Source of the DNA: Benincasa hispida | Taxonomy: Eukaryota; Streptophyta; Magnoliopsida; Cucurbitales; Cucurbitaceae | Direction: 5' to 3' | DNA length: 64,000 nt | NCBI RefSeq assembly: GCF_009727055.1 | Contig: NC_052359.1 | Span: 16,283,572 to 16,347,571, forward strand | In this document: one piece after another, positions 13,055-23,146 of the stretch | Position numbering within the stretch: the stretch's first letter is position 1 | Layout: the number at the start of each line of letters is the position of its first letter | Notes under the pieces: model-generated | The model's database searches: none | The model's input: only the letters and a program-made list of their open reading frames with translations | Told to the model about the DNA's origin: nothing | Translations under genes and position numbers: made by a program

Positions 13055-13290
13055 AACTCCCACTTGGACTAAAACTCCAGTGGTAACTTATATATCCGAT
13101 ATATAAGACTGAGTTTCTGATTTTTATAGAGAAATACAATAAACTAGGGCATCCCATACCCATATTTTACCATTCGGTATCCCATACCCGATATTTCTCC
13201 CAGTTGCCCTAGGTTATTAATCTGGTATTCCTAGTCCTACTAGGTAATTCTCAAACACTTCAACTGAGAGAATCATTATAAACATGTTAG
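13055..13290 (-). pseudogene. Copia 3' internal end: RNase H tail and polypurine tract
   Basis: Directly right of the LTR is the reverse complement of a polypurine tract (AAGTGGGAGTTT), then sequence homologous to 43672-43880 with CAATAAACTAGGGCAT and a second purine tract (CAACTGGGAGAA). Translated on the minus strand, 13200-13280 gives a decayed VFENYLVGLG, matching the C-terminal VFEGHL motif of copia RNase H. Homology stops near 13290. This is the 3' end of a minus-strand copia internal region. Confidence 0.68.
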
Positions 13291-13641
13291 TATACAATAG
13301 ACTTTTGATAAAACTATATGGGGATGCATCTTATTCTCAATAATGGCTAGGAAACACACTTTTCTCCCGCTACATTGAGGTACTCTCAACTCTTTGAGTA
13401 AGACGTATCTGACCTGTCTCAACAACTCTTTGTTAACAGTCAGATCTAAAAATCTTTAAAATTTCTATACTTTGATCTAGCCATTTTAAATATCTGAATA
13501 TTTACAAATGGCTTTTAACAGTTTGATTCTTAACAGAAGTTGCTTGAACAATCATAATTTTTGAAAAATGAACATTTCATTTATAACAAAAATATATATA
13601 ATTTGTTCTTTACAAGCTTTACATTAACAGTATAATCAAGC
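13291..13641. other. Unassigned A+T-rich stretch
   Basis: No family motif was recognised. It lies between the copia 3' fragment and the gag fragment. It is the last DNA before the left arm of the large inverted repeat begins at 13642. Confidence 0.4.
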
Positions 13642-13649
13642 AGTAACTT

Positions 13650-14060
13650 CTCCCGCTAAATGAGATGAGCAAACGATCTCAGGGACTAGTTAGCCTGATT
13701 ACCTCTCTCTGCTCTCTTTTCAGCCAGATATTGAGAGCAGTTTCTTCTCCAGTGCCCTTTTTTGTTGCAGTGGAAACATTTCCCTTAATCTGCATCATTA
13801 TGCCTGCCTTTCTTTCCAATATGCTGCTTCTTCCCTTTCCTTTTGCCTTTCTTCACATTAATACTCTTACTCTTCGAAGAGGAGGCAACATCAGGCTTGG
13901 AAGACATTCCTCTCTTCTCGGCAGTAGTAACATTTACTTCTAACTCTAGACCCTTTGTTATCAACATTGTCTGGTAATCCTATAGCTCATTTAGTAGAGT
14001 AGTCAAGCTGTATTCAATTCTATTCATTAATGAATTCATACAAAAATGCAGAAAACTCTT
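13650..14060 (-). pseudogene. Copia gag C-terminus with CCHC zinc knuckle
   Basis: On the minus strand, RIEYSLTTLLNEL and a lysine-rich linker (INVKKGKRKGKKQ) lead, through one in-frame stop at 13783-13785, to the zinc knuckle CFHCNKKGHWRRNC (C-x2-C-x4-H-x4-C), followed by YLAEKRAE. Gag forms the virus-like particle and the knuckle binds RNA. Copia polyproteins of this type continue into protease with a DSGA motif, but here the sequence becomes unrecognisable after 13650, so the fragment is truncated. A degraded inverted duplicate lies at about 29400-29760. Confidence 0.85.
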
Positions 14061-14660
14061 CATTAAAGAATTCCTTATTGGTGTTAAGATAATGCATGAG
14101 TGTTCTTTGATGGGAGTCATAATAATTCCTTTCATAATCTAAATTTTTTTTGAATAATCTAACTCCAATTCTTACATAATTTTCTTGAAAAATCGGTCTG
14201 ATTGGATCATCGTGCTCTTTCTTGATGATGTCACCTAGTGATTTTGTCCCAAACTACATTAAAATTTTCATCAGAATAACTAGAATCAAATCTTTAATGT
14301 GGATAATGATAGGTTCTTTGAGAAAATTGGGCATGGGTGAAATTATTTTGTTGGAATTCTTCTTCTAAATCATTCGAGTTAGAATTCTAGCAATGTTTTT
14401 GGGAATAATATTGATTTTCTTGCCCATATCAACTGCTGTGTTTTTCTTGGGCATCTTCCGTAATCGATAATAGTCCATTCTTGCAAAATCTCGAAAAAAG
14501 TTTGGTGTCTTCTTTCTTTTCTAGAATTTAAAGAGATCCCCCTCTATAGATGTGGAATGTTCAACAATGAGCACAACTTTCAAAGCTCCCTCTTGTGATC
14601 GACATTGCTAAGAGTTTTCTAGTCTTCCACCATCAACAGTCAACATTGGTTTTGACAGCT
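14061..14660 (-). mobile_element. Degenerate 5' internal region of a short-LTR element
   Basis: Between a PBS at 14661 and the gag fragment. The minus strand gives scattered open pieces (for example NFNVVWDKITR and PNFFRDFA) in shifting frames with many stops. It is probably the leader and decayed gag of the element whose LTR is at 14676-14937. No domain can be named with confidence. Confidence 0.45.
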
Positions 14661-14937
14661 GTTCTAATACCAAATTGATGTAGCCTAAACGATAAATGGA
14701 GAGAAATCTCTAATAATAAGATCAAAGTCTTTATTATGACTCAAAAATTGCCAATACAAGAAGACAATCTCTCTATTTATAGAGATTTGGAAAGCAAACT
14801 GATCCTATTCCTACTTAATCAAAGAAACTAATTCCAATCCTAATAAACTAAGGAAACTAGTCCTAATTCTAATTAATCGTGGAAAGTAATCACAATCCTA
14901 AACAATAAACGAACCTGAAAATCCAGATTCATTCACA
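14661..14937 (-). mobile_element. Short LTR (about 262 bp) with adjacent PBS
   Basis: GTTCTAATACCA at 14661-14672 is the reverse complement of TGGTATTAGAAC, a diverged initiator-tRNA PBS. The LTR starts TGATGTAGCC at 14676 and probably ends ATTCACA at 14937, so on its own strand it has TG...CA ends. It contains a reversed TATA box (CTCTATTTATAGAG, 14772-14785) at a sensible place for U3. The element points left. Its other LTR is not visible. Confidence 0.65.
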
Positions 14938-15546
14938 TCCTTAATGCACTATTTATCTATTATTTATTTTATGTATTTGCATTTATGAAAGTTCATGTAT
15001 GTAGTTGAAGTGGTGTTGATTGAACATAGATTACATATGTGAACGGCTATGTCCTTTCATGGTGTCATTCCATTTAGTATACATAGTGTTATACTTTGAT
15101 CCTCTGAACACAAATTGAATTTGTATAAATTTCTCATAGAGTTCAACTCTTTCTAAATTTTTAAGTTTTCTTTGAATTATTGTGTTGGTATGCATGTTTA
15201 GAACTTTCAATATGATTTGATCAATTAGATGAGTTCAAAATCTTGAGGGTAGGAACAAATTCTTCTTTCTTCTTAATCTTAATCATCTTTCTAAGTCAAC
15301 ATTATTTTAAACATTCTTGGGGTTGTGTATCAATTAGTTAGTGTGGGTTGAATTGATATGCGAACACATGGGCGTCAAGTTGTAATATTGTAAAATGATA
15401 AAAAAAAATCGAGTATCTTTCCCTAGTATTGTTATTCGATTCTTTTATCTATCGAAAAACCCTTCTAATTTTATTTAGGGATTAACAGTCAACTTGGAGA
15501 AATTATACAACAAAACTATGATTTCATGACATTTAAAAATTATCAC
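14938..15546. other. Unassigned A+T-rich sequence
   Basis: About 600 bp with no recognisable domain, PBS or LTR end. Several poly-T and poly-A tracts occur. It is the insertion site of the Athila-type LTR that appears to start at 15547. Nothing further can be supported. Confidence 0.4.
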
Positions 15547-15884
15547 TGTTAGCTCTAAAAAAGAGTTAAGTTTATGACCTTAACTTTACTATTTTTTGTG
15601 TAATTCTTGTGTCTATTTGTCTTATTTGTAGGAGATTTGATCCCATGGAGCAAGTATGTTACAAAGATGAAGAATCAAGCAAAAAGGACGAAAAATTGGG
15701 AGTCGAGTGAACCCAAACTAAGCTGAGTTAACAAAGACTAATCTGCCCTGTTTTAGCATCACAATGCTCCTTAAAAGCCTAAGTCCATCGCTCGCTCAAT
15801 GCTTGAAGGTAGTAGGCTCAGGTGCAGGACAGTGTCACAATGCTGCTCCGAGCATTGCAACGCTCCGAAGATTGACAACGCCAC

Positions 15885-18517
15885 TGTAACGTCTTGAGTT
15901 TTTCATAATTCATTTTTTTTTGTATTTTCGTAAAATTTGAGGGTAATTTTGCTTATTTCAAAATTCATTTTTGTTAAAAGGAAAAGTTTGAATTTATGTC
16001 GAATCAATTTAATATAAAGTTAATTTTTAGTTGAAGTCGAGATTTTTTTTTTTTATTTTAAAATTTTGGGAGGTTAATTTGATTTTGGTTTTAGAAATTA
16101 AAGAGAAAACGAGAAGAGTTTAATATATATATATATACATATTTATATATTTATTTGTGTATTGAAGAAAAGGATAAAATAAAATGAAATAAAATAAAAT
16201 AAAGTTTTATTTTATTTATTTCATTAAAATAATCATTTTTCTTATCTATTTATTTATTTTAAATTAAAAACTCCTTTCTTCACCTTCTTCACGTGTGAAA
16301 CCGAGACCCCTTCGTGTCCCCTCATCGCCTCGCGACCAAGTCACTCGCTCACCGGTGCCACCGTTCGCGTCGACCCAGTCAACACCCCCCCCCCCCAGCC
16401 GCGTAGCCGCCGTTCAGTCAGCCGTCGACTGCCACCCATGCTCGCCGTTCGGATCTGAAGCTGTCAGATCCGGAGGAGCCATCGCTCTTCAGTCGTGCAC
16501 CGCCCATCTCCTAGCCGTGCGTTGCCAACCTCGACCTACGCGCCGCTCATATGTCCAGCATTACAGACCCACGCCTCGCTCAGCTATCCAGCCTTGCAGA
16601 CATACGCGCCGTCGAGTTGCTGTCGCAGGTCTGCGGTTTGGGTTTTCTTTCGCCATTGCTCTCGTTGAATTCTTAAGATTTTTGGGTAAGTTAATGGGTA
16701 TTTTTATGGGTTTTCTTAAAGTAGATTGAATGCCTATCATGTTTTGACATAAATTTATTGTGACCCACTAAGATTTTGGTCTGATTTGATTAACCCATAA
16801 TGTTGAGATTTTAGATTCAAGATTTGGGAGGATGTTGAGGTGACCTATCAAGTTTGAAGTTTAAGACCAATTTCGGCGGAAAATTGGTTAAGGTTGGTAA
16901 GCCTTTGTGAGTTTTGAAAATTAACCTTGGACCAAGTCACGATTCCAGTAAAGTTAAAACTGGAGACCTTGAGTAAATTGGTTAATTGGAAAGGACTCAA
17001 GGGATTAATTTAAACATTTGATTTATTACATGTGTCGCTTCAAGGCTCTGCTTGGCAAAGAGAGGATAAGCTTTCTTGAACTAATTTGGATTTACTTTGA
17101 AGTAAGTAATCTTACTACTGGAACCGCCTTTGTGCCAAACGATGAATTTACAATTTATTTTGAGGATTTTAAGATTGTTTACAAGGATAATTCTGATTGT
17201 TCTGAGATTGAATGAACTGTTTAGAAAAGATATATGAGCATGTGATAATATGTTTGAAGCATGTTAATGTATGAGCATGATTTAGAATTTTATGAGGTAT
17301 ATCAAAAGAATGGTTGAGCATGACCCTTAAATTATGAGTTAAGTCACACTCCTACTGGAATGTCTTAAAGTTAGATGAGGATTATGCGATTTATTATGAG
17401 AATGTGTAGACCGTACGGCATATTATGAAATTTCGAATACTTGATTGTTTACATAGTTTAGTGCATGAAAGTGATGTACTAGAGTGGATCCATTGACATT
17501 AGATTAATTACGTATGTTGAGGTTAGTATGACTTTGATGAGGAGATTATGAAGGACCCATGAGTATGTTAAAGTTATATGTAATGTGAAGTTAGATGCGA
17601 CCTCTTTTCCTCTCCAGATTAGTTGACAGCATGAAAGTGATGCACGTCTGAGGGCACTAGTACATGAAAGAGATGTACTAGGGCTGTGTGTATGAAAGTG
17701 ATACATACCTAGAGGGTACTGGGGTTTATAAAAGAGGTACACACTCAGTGAGTTATGTGTATGCAAAAGAGGTGTATACATCACCATGTGTACGAAAGAG
17801 GTATGCATCCCTACATTCATAGAGAGGATCTGGGGTGTATGTAAGAAGTACACAACTCAGTAGGTTATGTGTATATGAAAGAGGTGTACGCATAACCATG
17901 TGTACGTAAGAGATACACATTCAATGGGTTATGTGTATATGAAAGAGGTACACATCTCTTCATTCATAGAGAGGACCTGAGGTGTATGAAAGAGGTGCAC
18001 TCTAGGGGGAAAAAAGAGTGAGTCATGTAAGGAAAATCTTTAGGTCTCACTAGTAGAGAGTTTCAGTTCATGTTTCATTTATTCAACATAAATGCTTAGC
18101 CTAACCCCGGTAGTGGGGTTACTTACTGAGTATTTTATAGTCACCTTTTCTCATGTTTATGTTTCAGGTAAGTGTAGGGATGCACCGGCGAATGACAAGA
18201 GAAATCCGTGATTGAGCCACTGTGACCAGTTTTAAGCTTTTGCTCATGACATTTAGATTTTTTTTAATGTTTTTCAACTTTCAGTCTTGATGTTTGAAAT
18301 TTACTGTTAAGATTTGTTTTTAGACCTATTTAGTATACCTTATGATTTATGGGTACCCTATCTTTTGTTTTTAATATTTGAATTTAATGGAAGTATTTTT
18401 AATTTACCTTATTTATTCAGCATTTATTTCACTATAAAAGGGTGTCGTTTTAAGTTCCATGCATGCATGTGTTTAGTAACGACCTAACTTGAGTCCAAGG
18501 GGAGTCGGGTCGTTACA
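15885..18517 (+). mobile_element. Tekay/Del-type gypsy solo LTR (2,633 bp)
   Basis: Starts TGTAACGTCTTGAG and ends GTCGGGTCGTTACA, the terminal signature I know from plant Tekay/Del chromovirus LTRs. Near its end it also carries CCCCGGTAGTGGGGTTACTTAC (18099-18120), another feature of those LTRs. The target duplication is GCCAC (15880-15884) and ACCAC (18518-18522), with one mismatch. A C-tract with 13 C's (16386-16398) and a G+C-rich 16295-16630 segment explain a 144-codon chance frame. No internal coding region is present. Confidence 0.85.
17627..18005 (+). repeat. Array of about 11 degenerate mini-hairpins
   Basis: The stretch repeats the pattern GTGTAT-GAAAGAG-ATACAC with variation. Each unit has inverted arms of 5-8 bp around a GAAAGAG-like loop; one clear example is AGTACATGAAAGAGATGTACT near 17671. 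Units are spaced about 20-45 bp apart and are separated by phrases such as TTCATAGAGAGGA. It lies inside the Tekay-type LTR upstream of the conserved GGGGTTACTTAC segment. The function is unknown. Confidence 0.8.
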
Positions 18518-18879
18518 ACCACCATCGCGACACAAGCTCAATGCCCCAACTCAACGCTCTAAGGTAGAATGGGTAGCGTTGCAATGCTCTCCCAGAACGT
18601 CGCGACGCTAAGGACTTTGATGAATTTCCCCCTTCGCGTGTGCGCAACTGAGTGTCAGACCAACATCGTGATATTTCCTCAACACTTTACACGATGTCGT
18701 CGCAGCGTTGCAATGCTCTTCCTACCGTCATGACACTGCGGTAAACTTATAAATATGAAATTCGGGGTTCCAACAAAGGTGTGAAGAAATTTAAGAGTTT
18801 AGTCCGATTTTGGGAGTAATTTCAATCGAATTGTTATGTAATTTTCCCTATAGTCAGCCTCGTTTCTCCATTAAACATT

Positions 18880-19308
18880 GTAAACGTAATCGACGTAATC
18901 AATGGCCAATAAGATATAATGCTTGCCAAGTGAAGGAGGGAATGGTCCTATGAAATCAATCCCCTAGATGTCAAATAATTCCAGCTCCAAGATAGTATTC
19001 ATTGGTATTGTGTTCTTCCAAGAAATTTTGCCGGTACGTTGACATTGATCACATTTCATTATGTAGTCAGCAACATCCTTAAATAATGAAGGCCAAAAGA
19101 ATCCACTTTGCAAAACTTTAGCTGCAGTGCTTTGCCCTCCAAAGTGACCTTCATATGGCGAATCGTGGCACTGTGACAATATGCATTGTTGAGCAACATT
19201 TGGTATGCATAATCGAATGATTTGGTCTACACCTCTTCTATATAGGTTCGGCTCATCCCAATAATAGTGTTTGCATTCATGCTTGAGCTTCCTCTGTTGA
19301 TGGTAGGT
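18880..19308 (-). pseudogene. Athila-like integrase, N-terminal part
   Basis: Minus strand. The frame at 19179-18964 begins near CHDSPYEGHFGGQSTAAK and continues to MKCDQCQRTGKISW, giving the H-x-H...C-x2-C zinc-binding domain of gypsy integrase. It then runs after one stop into GIDFIGPFPPSLG with the first catalytic aspartate of the core. The sequence stops matching near 18880, so the rest of the core and the C-terminal domain are lost. Integrase would insert element DNA into the chromosome; this fragment cannot. Confidence 0.87.
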
Positions 19309-20870
19309 TTAATCTTCAGGAAATTGTTCATAGACCAAATAGTTAATGATGTCTGCATACCAGGGCAATTCTTCTATATGGAGTAGTTGCTCGTCCGGGA
19401 ACACGACACTCACCTCAGATTCATTGCGGTCAACCTCAGGATTTTCCAATCTAGACAAGTGATCAGCAACTTGATTCTCCGTCCCCTTCCGATCAATTAT
19501 TTCAATATTGAACTCTTGAAGAAGGAAAACCCATCTGATCAATCTTGGCTTTGCGTCTTTTTTTTCATTAAATATTTGATTGCCGAGTGATCAGTGTGAA
19601 TGAGCACCTTTGTTTCCAATAGATATGCCCTGAATTTCTCCAACACAAAAATCACAGCCAGGAGTTCTTTTTCAGTGGTGGTATAATTTATTTGAGCAGG
19701 GTTTAGAGTTTTACTCGCATATGCGATGGGGTGCAAAATAGTTTTCTTCTTTTGAGCTAATGCAATCCCCATCGCATACCCGCTTGCATCGCACATGATT
19801 TCAAATGGCGTTGCCCAATCCGGCGTAATTAGTACGGGCGTGGTAATCAGCACATCTTTTAATACTCTGAATGCGTTGAGGTAATTCTCGTCAAACTCAA
19901 ATTTCTGGTCTGCCTCTAACAACGCACTCAATGGTCGTGTAATTTTAGAGAAGTCCTTGACGAATCGTCTGTAAAATCCAGCGTGCCCCAAAAAGCACCA
20001 GGTTCGTCTCTTTGCTTTGTCCACCTTCAACCCTTCTCGAGAGACCTTGTATCCCAACACTATACCCTCTTCCACCATGAAGTGACATTTTTCCCAATTG
20101 AGCACCAGGTTCGTCTCTTCACATCTTTTTAGAATTTTCTCCAAATTGGCCAAGCAGACTTCATAAGTGTTCCCATAAACAGATAAGTCATCCATAAATA
20201 TTTCCACAGAGTCCTCGAGATAATCTGAAAAGATCGCCATCATGCACCTTTGGAACATGCTTGGCGCATTATAGAGGCCAAACGACATGCGGTGAAAAGC
20301 AAACATCCCAGATGGGCAGGTGAATGTGGTCTTGTCTTGGTCTTCAAGAGCTATCATGATTTGATTGTACCCGACATATCCCTCCATGAAGTAGTAAAAA
20401 TCATTCCCTGCTAGTTTGTCTAGCATTTGATCAATGAATGGCAGAGGAAAGTGATCTTTCTTTGTGGCCGCATTCAATTTGTGGTAGTCCATACATATGC
20501 GCCATCCAGTGATGGTTCTTTGTGGTATTAATTCATTGTTCTCATTTGGTACTACCGTCATTCCGCCCTTTTTCGGCACACATTTCACGGGGCTGACTCA
20601 CGTGCTATCTACAATGGGATAGATAATGCCCGCATCCAGCCATTTGATAATCTCCTTCTTGATGACCTCTTTCATCGCAGGGTTAAGTCTGTGTTGATTT
20701 TCAATAGTTGCTTTATGGTCGTCCTCCAGATGAATGTGGTGCATGCAATACGCGCGGCTAATTTCTCTAATGTCAGCGAGCGTTTAGCCAATTACTCGCA
20801 TATATTTCTTGAGAATGCTCATCAACACATTCTCTTGATCTTCATTGAGCGCAAAGGAAACTGGTAGCTT
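19309..20870 (-). pseudogene. Athila-like reverse transcriptase and RNase H
   Basis: The main frame is 20588-19539 on the minus strand (349 codons). In order it shows TGWRICMDYHKLNAATKKDH, the diverged RMSFGLYNAP motif, the catalytic FMDDLSVYG, then RNase H with CDASGYAMG, TTEKELLAV and [10 protein letters not shown]. Upstream residues 20590-20870 (LNPAMKEVIKKEIIKWLDAG) are in frame but hold stops at two expected tryptophan codons. A poly-A run near 19560 shifts the frame, and RNase H continues as [17 protein letters not shown] to 19309. The block expected between KVDKAK and FLGHAGFYRRF is missing and replaced by RRTWC. Minus-strand order is protease, RT, RNase H, integrase, as in gypsy elements. 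It is inactive. Confidence 0.92.
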
Positions 20871-21171
20871 CTCATTCTTCCCCAGAAATGCGTACTTCAA
20901 ATGGGTTGGTAGGGTCTTTAATTCAAGTGTTGGTGGTTCCACGAGGGAAGGTTGCGTTGTTTTTCTTTCTTCCGTCGGCTCTACTTCTTACGTTGCAATC
21001 ATTTCTTCTTCCTTGTTTGTTTTTGTTTCGATCGCATTGCAGACAACAACAGATGTGCTGGCATCCTCTTCTTCATACTTTTCTTCAGACTTTTCTTCTT
21101 CAATCGAATTCAGGTCATCATCAGAATCTTGCAGGTCTTCCTCATCTGGGAATTTCATGGCACAAATTATG

Positions 21172-21547
21172 TTAAATTTGATTTTCTGTCCGTTTATGCT
21201 TTAAAGTGATTTCTCCCTTGTGCACATCAATTTGAGCATGACCTGTTGATAAGAAAGGTCGCCCCAAAATGATGGGCATATCTTTGTTGGTCTCATAGTC
21301 TAGGATGATGAAGTCGGCTGGCAAAATAAATTTATTAATCGTTATCAGCACATCCTTCACCTTACCTTCTGAATGAACCAGAGACCTGTCAGCTAATTGG
21401 AGAGTCATTGATGTGGGCACGAGTTGCCCCACATTTAATTGTCTAAAAATTGACAGCGGTTTCAAATTTATGCTGGCCCTTAAGTCACACAGAGTTTGCC
21501 CAATATAGAGTCCTCCTATAGAGCAAGGAATAGTGAAGCTCCCAGGA
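21172..21547 (-). pseudogene. Athila-like aspartic protease fragment
   Basis: On the minus strand from the gap edge: PGSFTIPCSIGGLYIG, then CDLRASINLKPLSIF at the active-site position (family form DLGAS or DSGAS, so the glycine is replaced by arginine), then ADFIILDYE and IILGRPFLSTGHAQID, the C-terminal protease motif. It matches 30776-31150 closely in order and sequence, which is a second Athila copy with roughly 8-10% difference by eye. The N gap removes its gag side. About 300 bp (20871-21171) between this and RT carry serine- and glutamate-rich linker remains. Confidence 0.88.
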
Positions 21548-21572
21548 NNNNNNNNNNNNNNNNNNNNNNNNN
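21548..21572. other. Assembly gap of 25 N
   Basis: Exactly 25 undetermined bases follow the protease fragment. A fixed round number suggests a placeholder of unknown length rather than a measured gap. The sequence to its right is the noisy inverted copy, so the gap marks the end of a trusted contig. Confidence 0.95.
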
Positions 21573-22045
21573 CGTTTAGAATTTGTCGCAAGCATTTGTT
21601 CGCAGAAGGTGGCGTGAGGGTGGCGATTCTTTTGCAGTTGATTATCTCGAGTGAGGTCTTGTGAAATATTTATGTGGTATACTTGGGATTTGGTTTTGGT
21701 AACATTATGGAAGTGGGTGATTGGCCGGAATTGAGTAAGAATTTCTGAGAAAAGTTTGTGAAAGAGAGCGAACGGCTGTGGTGCTCATGGTGGAAAATGT
21801 CACTTGATGGTGTGGAAGGTGAGGGTTTTTGTAGTGGATGTACTAATCTCTCCGAGATTAGGGTTTGTAAGGGTGGACAAGTCCAAGAGACGACGCTGGT
21901 GCTTTGGTGCACGCTGGTGTTACAGAGCGATTGTCATGATGGTACTTCTCTTAATTATTCACGAGCCAGTTTTTGTGAGTGCGTTGTTAGAGGAGAGCTC
22001 ATGATAATTGGTTTGATCGGAGTTTTACCTCACGTTCATATTTGA

Positions 22046-23146
22046 TTAAGGGATGTTGTTATTAGTGGTTTGTTTGGTGTGGTTTGTGTTGTGGTTTTTT
22101 TGTTGTTGGTTGTGTTGTTTGGTTGTGGTGTTTGTGTTGTGGTTTTGTGTTTTGTTTTTTGGTTTTGTTGTGGGTTTGTGTTTTTGTGGTTGTGGTTGGT
22201 TGCTTTTTTGTGTTTTTGGTTTGTTGTTTCTTTTTTTTGTGTTTTTTGGTTTTTTTTTTTTGTGTTTTTGTGTGTGTGGGTGTGTTTTTTTTTTTTTTTG
22301 TTGGTGTGTGTTGTTTTGGTTTGTTGTTGTTTTTTTTGTTTTGGGTGTTGGTGATGTGGTTTTGTTTTTGTTGTGGGTTGTGGTTTTGTGGTTTTTGGGG
22401 TTTTTGGGTGGGTGGGTTTGTGTTTTGTTGGGTTGTGTGGGTGTTGGTTGGTTGTGTGTTTGTTTTGTTGGTATGTGGTGTTTTTTTTTTGTTTTTGTGT
22501 GTGGTTGTGTTCTTGTTGTTGTTGGGTTTGGTGTTGTGGTGTTGTTTTGTTGGGTGTTTTTGGTTTGGGTGGTGGTTTTGTTGTGTTGGGGTGGTTTGGG
22601 GGTGTGATTTTTTTTGGTGTTTGTGTGTTTGTGTGTGGGTGTGGTGTTTGTGGTGGGTTGTGGTGTTCTGTGTTGTGTGTCTGTGTGTGTTGTTTGTTGA
22701 TGGTGTGTTTGGTGTGTGGTGTGTGTGGTTTTGTTGTTGTTGGTTTTGTTTTGTTTGTGTGGTTGGGGTGTTTGTTGTGTTGTGGTTTTTGTTGTTGGGT
22801 TGGTGTTGTGTTTTTGGTTGTGTGGTGGGTTTGTGTTTTGGTTGTGTTTATTTTTGTTGTGTTAGTTGGTGGTGGGTTGGTTGGTGTGTGTTTGTTGTTG
22901 TTTTGTTGGTGGGATTGTATATAGGTAGGGGTGGTGTGGGTGGTGTGTGTGTGGGTGTTGTTTGGTGGTGTTGTTTGTTTGTGTGGTTGTGGGATGGTTT
23001 TTGTTGTTTTTTGTGTTGTGGTGTTGTGTGGTTTTGTTGTTTGTGGTGTTGGTTGTTTGTGTTTTGGGTTGTTGGGGTGTGTGTGTGTTGGTTGGTGTGT
23101 GGTGGGTTGTTTGGTGTGTTGGGTGTTGTGTGTGTGGGTGTTGGGT
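22046..23146. repeat. Aperiodic G/T-only low-complexity block
   Basis: About 1.1 kb with almost only G and T on the + strand and no fixed repeat period. The lack of A removes nearly all stop codons, so long frames arise on both strands (368 codons on +, 371 on -), but their composition is cysteine/valine/phenylalanine or threonine/histidine/asparagine/proline junk. It splits the noisy arm between positions equivalent to about 19855 and 19845 of the left arm. It is most likely base-calling or polymerase-stall noise. Confidence 0.8.

Larger units (their letters stand above)
15547..18850 (+). mobile_element. Athila-type LTR fragment split by a Tekay-type solo LTR
   Basis: The outer parts (15547-15884 and 18518-about 18850) form one + strand LTR-like unit. 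It has the same order of motifs as the LTR at 53902: a TGTT-type start, GTAGGAGATTTGAT, then repeated GCAACGCTC / GCGTTGCAATGCTC phrases, then a TATA box (TTATAAATA, about 18748). The right end merges near 18850-18890 with minus-strand integrase sequence, so the LTR is truncated there or the junction is a rearrangement. The start coordinate is tentative because no target duplication was found. Confidence 0.55.
13642..20270 (+). repeat. Left (clean) arm of a large inverted repeat
   Basis: This 6.6-kb segment reappears in reverse order and opposite strand at about 21573-29812. Anchors include CAGTAACTTCTCCCGC (13641) with its reverse at 29797-29812, the TAATACCAAATTGATGTAG region (14667) with 28720-28735, the copia gag, the Tekay-type LTR, and Athila integrase and RT. 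This arm keeps longer frames and unbroken motifs, while the other arm has a 1-nt insertion or deletion roughly every 10-20 bases. I take this arm as the true sequence. Confidence 0.9.

Noticed and set aside
16295..16729. 144-codon proline- and arginine-rich frame
   Set aside because: It falls in the G+C-rich part of the Tekay-type solo LTR. There is no domain, and the frame is not kept in the inverted copy.
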